Program-made: the position numbers and the translations under genes | Notes under the pieces: model-generated | What the model was told of the DNA's origin: nothing | The model's input: only the letters and a program-made list of their open reading frames with translations | Databases searched by the model: none | NCBI GenBank assembly: GCA_948567375.1 | Contig: OX419755.1 | Location: 30,695,001-30,759,000, forward strand | Source of the DNA: Lunularia cruciata | Lineage: Eukaryota; Streptophyta; Marchantiopsida; Lunulariales; Lunulariaceae | Length of the DNA: 64,000 nt | Reading direction: 5' to 3' | Part shown: positions 62,571 to 64,000 of the stretch, in pieces | Layout: every line of letters starts with the position of its first letter | Numbering within the stretch: the first letter of the stretch is position 1

Positions 62571-62870
62571 CTTAGCCCCTCACATCTTTCTTTTTTCTCT
62601 CAATTTTTTTTTCTTTTTTCTCACTCTATAACTAATAGTATGTATATGACTAACACCATGTAGAGTAATCTACCATAGGGAATACAAAAGGTTCAGATTA
62701 ATCAACCCTAGGGAATACAAAAGGTTCAGGTTGCTCCAAGATTTCTATACCAACATCAAATCCTAGAGTGCATATTAATCAAACCCTCATAGATAGTTTA
62801 TCTATAAGTTGAAAGATTATCTCAATCACTAATCTTGAGAATTAATTGATGAAGGTTGTAGTATTTTTGT
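62571..62870 (-). other. Spacer between ORF1 and gag in A2
   Basis: This non-coding stretch matches A3 10650-10870. It contains a short direct duplication (AGGGAATACAAAAGGTTCAG occurs near 62677-62696 and again near 62710-62729), and A/T-rich runs before the gag ATG. No gene was seen. Confidence 0.6.
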
Positions 62871-63295
62871 AACTATACTAAGACTCTCTCCAAGATCTTT
62901 CACCAAAGTCTCCAAAAGTGATTTTACTCAACTACACTCATGTCCTTTTGGAAGTCCTTCCACTCCACAAATCTCACACAACTCCTTGGTCTTAGATCTT
63001 CCCCCTCCCAATCTTGGTGAAGAAGGTCCAACATGCAAACCCAAGTCAAGTAAGCCTCTCCTTTCACTCAATCTCTTGCTCTCAAAGTTCAATGGATATG
63101 AACTTGCATTGTGTCCCTTCTCTCCACATAAAAAGCACCTAGACTCACTCTTTCCTCCAAGTGGTGAAAGTTTTTGGATCCTTTTAACGCTTTCTTCAAA
63201 TTCTATTCTAAAATCTCTTTTCTTCAAATCCACCCCTGCAATCACCTCAAACCCTTAGGGAACCTTGCATAGCCCTGATTTCCACTCTTGGTGAC
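62871..63295 (-). pseudogene. Family A ORF1 with zinc knuckle (A2), broken
   Basis: This is the same 5' frame as A3 10169-10642, starting M-E-G-H-Q-E-W-K near 63295. A stop occurs after C-K-V-P. The knuckle reads C-F-L-C-G-E-K-G-H-N-A-S-S-Y, with the last cysteine changed to tyrosine. The second group C-E-I-C-G-V-E-G..H-E-C is intact near 62980-62935. Open part 63245-62928. Confidence 0.62.
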
Positions 63296-64000
63296 CCTCC
63301 ATGTTTCCAAGATGAGTCTAAACACTCAAACATGCTTTTTGTTGCTCTCACACTTCTCATGCATGAGTTCTCAACTTTGCAGAATTGACCTTTCCTCACA
63401 ATGTCATTAAATTATCTCAACTACTATGTCACATTCCTCTGAAATTATTCACCAATTAATAAAAACCTTATTTTTTCCTTCTTTGAAAAATTTCAGATCT
63501 TTTCATTGAGCCATTTGGCCTAGGCATGTTTCTATTCTGCACACATATTTCAGATTTGGTCTAAAAACCACCCCTCTAACTTTAACAACTCATAACTCTA
63601 CACAAAAATAATCTTTCTCTAATTTTTGTACCAAAGATAGAATACTATGCGCTGAATTTTCTTGAAATTTTATGAGAAAACCATTAAAAAACAAAGAAAT
63701 GGCAGACTCTATACAATTTTCCCTAGAGCATGCAATTTCAAGAGTAGTTACCCTATCAACTTTCAAAAATTCTAGCTAAGTGCATATACTAGCTCTAACA
63801 ATAAATTCAATTGAGCAAGTTGAAGGATAACCCAAACTATCATGCATAGAAATTTCAATTCTAGATCTCAAACTTGAGATTTTGCCCAAAACCACCATAA
63901 TCTTCAAAATCTGCAATTCACCTCACACAATCTCTCCAAATACTCTCATGTGTACAAAATGTACAATATCAACTCAAAGACATCATTATGAACTATAGGG
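63296..64000 (-). other. Leader region of A2, no gene seen
   Basis: This untranslated region 5' of ORF1 matches A3 9893-10168 from about 63296 to 63590. From 63591 to 64000 it has no counterpart in the window because A3 is deleted there. Only short frames are present. The primer-binding site and 5' LTR are beyond the end. Confidence 0.6.

Larger units (their letters stand above)
53924..64000 (-). mobile_element. Family A element A2 (5' end beyond window), hosting C8
   Basis: The - strand order from the right is leader (64000-63300), ORF1 (about 63290-62870), gag (62570-61360), protease tail only, RT (61200-60200) and RNase H (60100-59499). Then come the C8 solo LTR (59498-55803), integrase (55802-54560) and the 3' LTR (54532-53924). 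The protease core is deleted. It lies in the LTR of B-III. The 5' LTR is outside the window. Confidence 0.92.

Noticed and set aside
1-64000. tRNA, rRNA or other RNA genes
   Set aside because: No cloverleaf-compatible box A/box B pair or rRNA-like sequence was recognised. The only tRNA-related stretch is the primer-binding site of C1.

Overview
This window looks like intergenic DNA from a large, repeat-rich plant nuclear genome. About 61.7 of the 64 kb can be assigned to decayed, nested LTR retrotransposons of the Ty3/gypsy superfamily. I see no convincing host gene, tRNA, rRNA, CRISPR array or bacterial gene. The DNA is AT-rich and its reading frames are full of stops. The primer-binding site I can read matches the 3' end of plant tRNA-Asp, and the integrases end in a GPY-like module without a recognisable chromodomain. 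A gymnosperm or another giant plant genome would fit, but I cannot name the species.

Three families are present. Family A has an LTR of about 0.6 kb (TGTAACACCC...TACA) and the order ORF1 (zinc knuckles), gag, PR, RT, RNase H, INT. It occurs as A1 (1-3594, +), A3 (9726-about 16012, +) and A2 (53924 to the window end, -). Family B has the order gag, CCHC, PR, a C5-cytosine-methyltransferase-like domain, RT, RNase H, INT. It occurs as B-I (3595-21861, -, split by insertions), B-II (24900-30418, +), B-III (34822-35719 and 51836-53923, -) and a fragment, B-IV (22183-22626, -). Family C has very long LTRs of about 3.7 kb (TGTGGTACCC...TTGTCACA). Each LTR carries a long open frame of about 830-940 codons in the same orientation as gag-pol. 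It occurs as C1 (38941-51835, -, with both LTRs and the internal region), solo LTRs C6 (5219-9002, -), C8 (55803-59498, +) and C9 (17157-18329, -), truncated LTRs C4, C2 and C7, and C5 (32379-34821, +, integrase plus 3' LTR).

Layout from left to right: A1; B-I 3' part; C6 solo LTR inside the B-I reverse transcriptase; more B-I; A3 inside B-I; B-I methyltransferase start and protease; C9 solo LTR inside B-I; B-I gag and LTR; C7 and B-IV fragments; an unassigned 2.3-kb island (22627-24899); B-II; C4; C5; B-III RT fragment; C2 and C1 LTRs joined tail to tail; C1 internal region and 5' LTR; rest of B-III; A2 inserted in the B-III LTR and itself holding C8. Direct 5-bp target-site duplications flank C6 (ATAGT/ATAGC), C9 (CTAGC) and C8 (ATAAT), which fixes the insertion order in those places.

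The two most notable observations are the methyltransferase domain between protease and reverse transcriptase in family B (most complete at about 28760-29717), and the conserved coiled-coil protein gene lying wholly inside the LTRs of family C. Every copy here is disabled by stops, frameshifts or deletions, so the window shows the remains of these systems and not working ones.
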